Shown here: positions 63,390 to 64,000 of the stretch, piece after piece | Position numbering within the stretch: the first letter of the stretch is position 1 | Layout of the letters: each line of letters begins with the position of its first letter | Assembly (NCBI RefSeq): GCF_025905425.1 | Contig: NZ_CP109603.1 | Span: 1,152,001-1,216,000 of the forward strand | Direction: 5' to 3' | Origin: Pseudomonas putida | Lineage (GTDB): Bacteria > Pseudomonadota > Gammaproteobacteria > Pseudomonadales > Pseudomonadaceae | DNA length: 64,000 nucleotides | Notes under the pieces: generated by a model | Seen by the model: only the letters and a program-made list of their open reading frames with translations | Told to the model about the DNA's origin: nothing | Databases searched by the model: none | Translations under genes and position numbers: made by a program

Positions 63390-64000
63390 TCAGGGGAGCA
63401 GGTTCTTCTCTTTGAAATAGCGTTCCGCGCCAGGGTGGAGCGGGATCGGCAAATGCTTGGCTGCATTTTCAGCCTCGATATCTTTCGCTGCCGCATGAGA
63501 TGTGACCAGGCGAGGCAGATTCTCGAAGATCGATTTGGTCATCTGATAAGCCAGGTCGTCACTCAGGTCCGCCCGGGTCACCAGAATGTTGGTGATCGCT
63601 ACCGTGGGCACTTCGGTTCCTTGGCCGTCATAGGAGTTGGCAGGAATAGTGGCCGGTTGATAGGCAGAATTGCCGATTTTATTCACGACGTCGGCCGGGA
63701 TAGGCACGAACACCACCGGCAGTGTCGCCGCCAGGTCACGAATGGCGGCCTGGCCCAGGCCCGAAGACTGCAGAGTGGCATCCAACTGACGATTCTTGAT
63801 CAGCTCGACAGACTCTGCGTAAGGCAGGTATTCGACTTTCCCCATATCCTGATAGGTCAGGCCTGCTGCCTTGAAGATGGCCCGTGCGTTGAGCTCTGTG
63901 CCCGATTTAGGTGCTCCGACCGAAATGCGCTTGCCCTTGAGGTCTTCGAGCGCCTTGATCCCGGATTCCTGGCTGGCGACGATCTGGATGTAATTGGGGT
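63390..64000 (-). CDS. TAXI-family TRAP transporter solute-binding protein, partial
   Basis: The frame is open from 63390 to the window edge, about 203 residues visible, and the N-terminus is outside. Motifs: ALEDLKGKRISVGAPKSGTELNARAIFKAAGL and VPTVAITNILVTRADLSDDLAYQMTKSIFENLPRL are characteristic of TAXI binding proteins. It captures ligand in the periplasm and hands it to the fused permease. Ligand unknown (glutamate/glutamine-like in some relatives). Confidence 0.92.
   Translation of the reverse strand, partial: PNYIQIVASQESGIKALEDLKGKRISVGAPKSGTELNARAIFKAAGLTYQDMGKVEYLPYAESVELIKNRQLDATLQSSGLGQAAIRDLAATLPVVFVPIPADVVNKIGNSAYQPATIPANSYDGQGTEVPTVAITNILVTRADLSDDLAYQMTKSIFENLPRLVTSHAAAKDIEAENAAKHLPIPLHPGAERYFKEKNLLP

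Overview
The DNA reads as a high-GC gammaproteobacterium, most probably Pseudomonas (putida/entomophila side). The grounds are two MvaT/H-NS-type proteins, Pseudomonas-style conjugative-element protein families, a BetT-type BCCT carrier and the codon usage. Species cannot be fixed from sequence reading alone.

Region 1 (1-24338) is a non-ribosomal peptide cluster. Four synthetases and two free dioxygenases run on the minus strand from about 22498 past the left edge. A divergent plus-strand pair encodes an MbtH-like protein and a diaminobutyrate aminotransferase. In transcription order: free hydroxylase; NRPS-A (C-A[Asp]-T-T-C-A[Dab]-T-C-hydroxylase); NRPS-B (C-like-A[Asp]-T); NRPS-C (C-A[unassigned]-T-C); free hydroxylase; NRPS-D (C-like-A[His]-T-C..., cut by the window edge). 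Hand-read pocket codes are DLTKVGHVGK, DIWELTADDK, DLTKIGHVGK, DGDCSGIVVK and DSALIAEVWK. Three SyrP/TauD-type hydroxylases, two C-like domains lacking HHxxxDG directly in front of Asp and His A domains, a Dab supply gene and a Fur-box-like site point to an acylated peptide siderophore with beta-hydroxy-Asp and beta-hydroxy-His iron ligands, resembling the corrugatin group. Predicted partial chain: acyl-Asp-Dab-Asp-X-His-.... The rest, including any thioesterase, export and receptor genes, would lie left of base 1.

Region 2 (about 24600-36300) is accessory DNA: an unrecognised 525-residue protein, a DUF2167 protein, a small membrane protein, an RNase H-like protein without its catalytic acids, an MvaT-family silencer, broken genes around a glutaminase, a 2.04-kb IS66-family element, a Nudix gene cut by that element, and a Kiwa (KwaA-KwaB) anti-phage pair.

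Region 3 (36486-54934) is the conjugation block of an ICE of the Pseudomonas genomic-island type: MOBH relaxase, a second MvaT-family protein, ArdC-like antirestriction protein, DUF3085 protein, TraG, and the TIGR0374x/0375x and RAQPRD mating-pair genes including the VirB4-like ATPase. The VirD4-type coupling protein, integrase, partition genes and a TIGR03757 gene are not seen, so the element looks partial or rearranged.

Region 4 (55144-64000) looks chromosomal: an XRE regulator, a ClC antiporter, NhaA, a divergent BetT-type transporter, and a TAXI-TRAP transporter (DUF1850 protein, fused permease, binding protein cut by the right edge).
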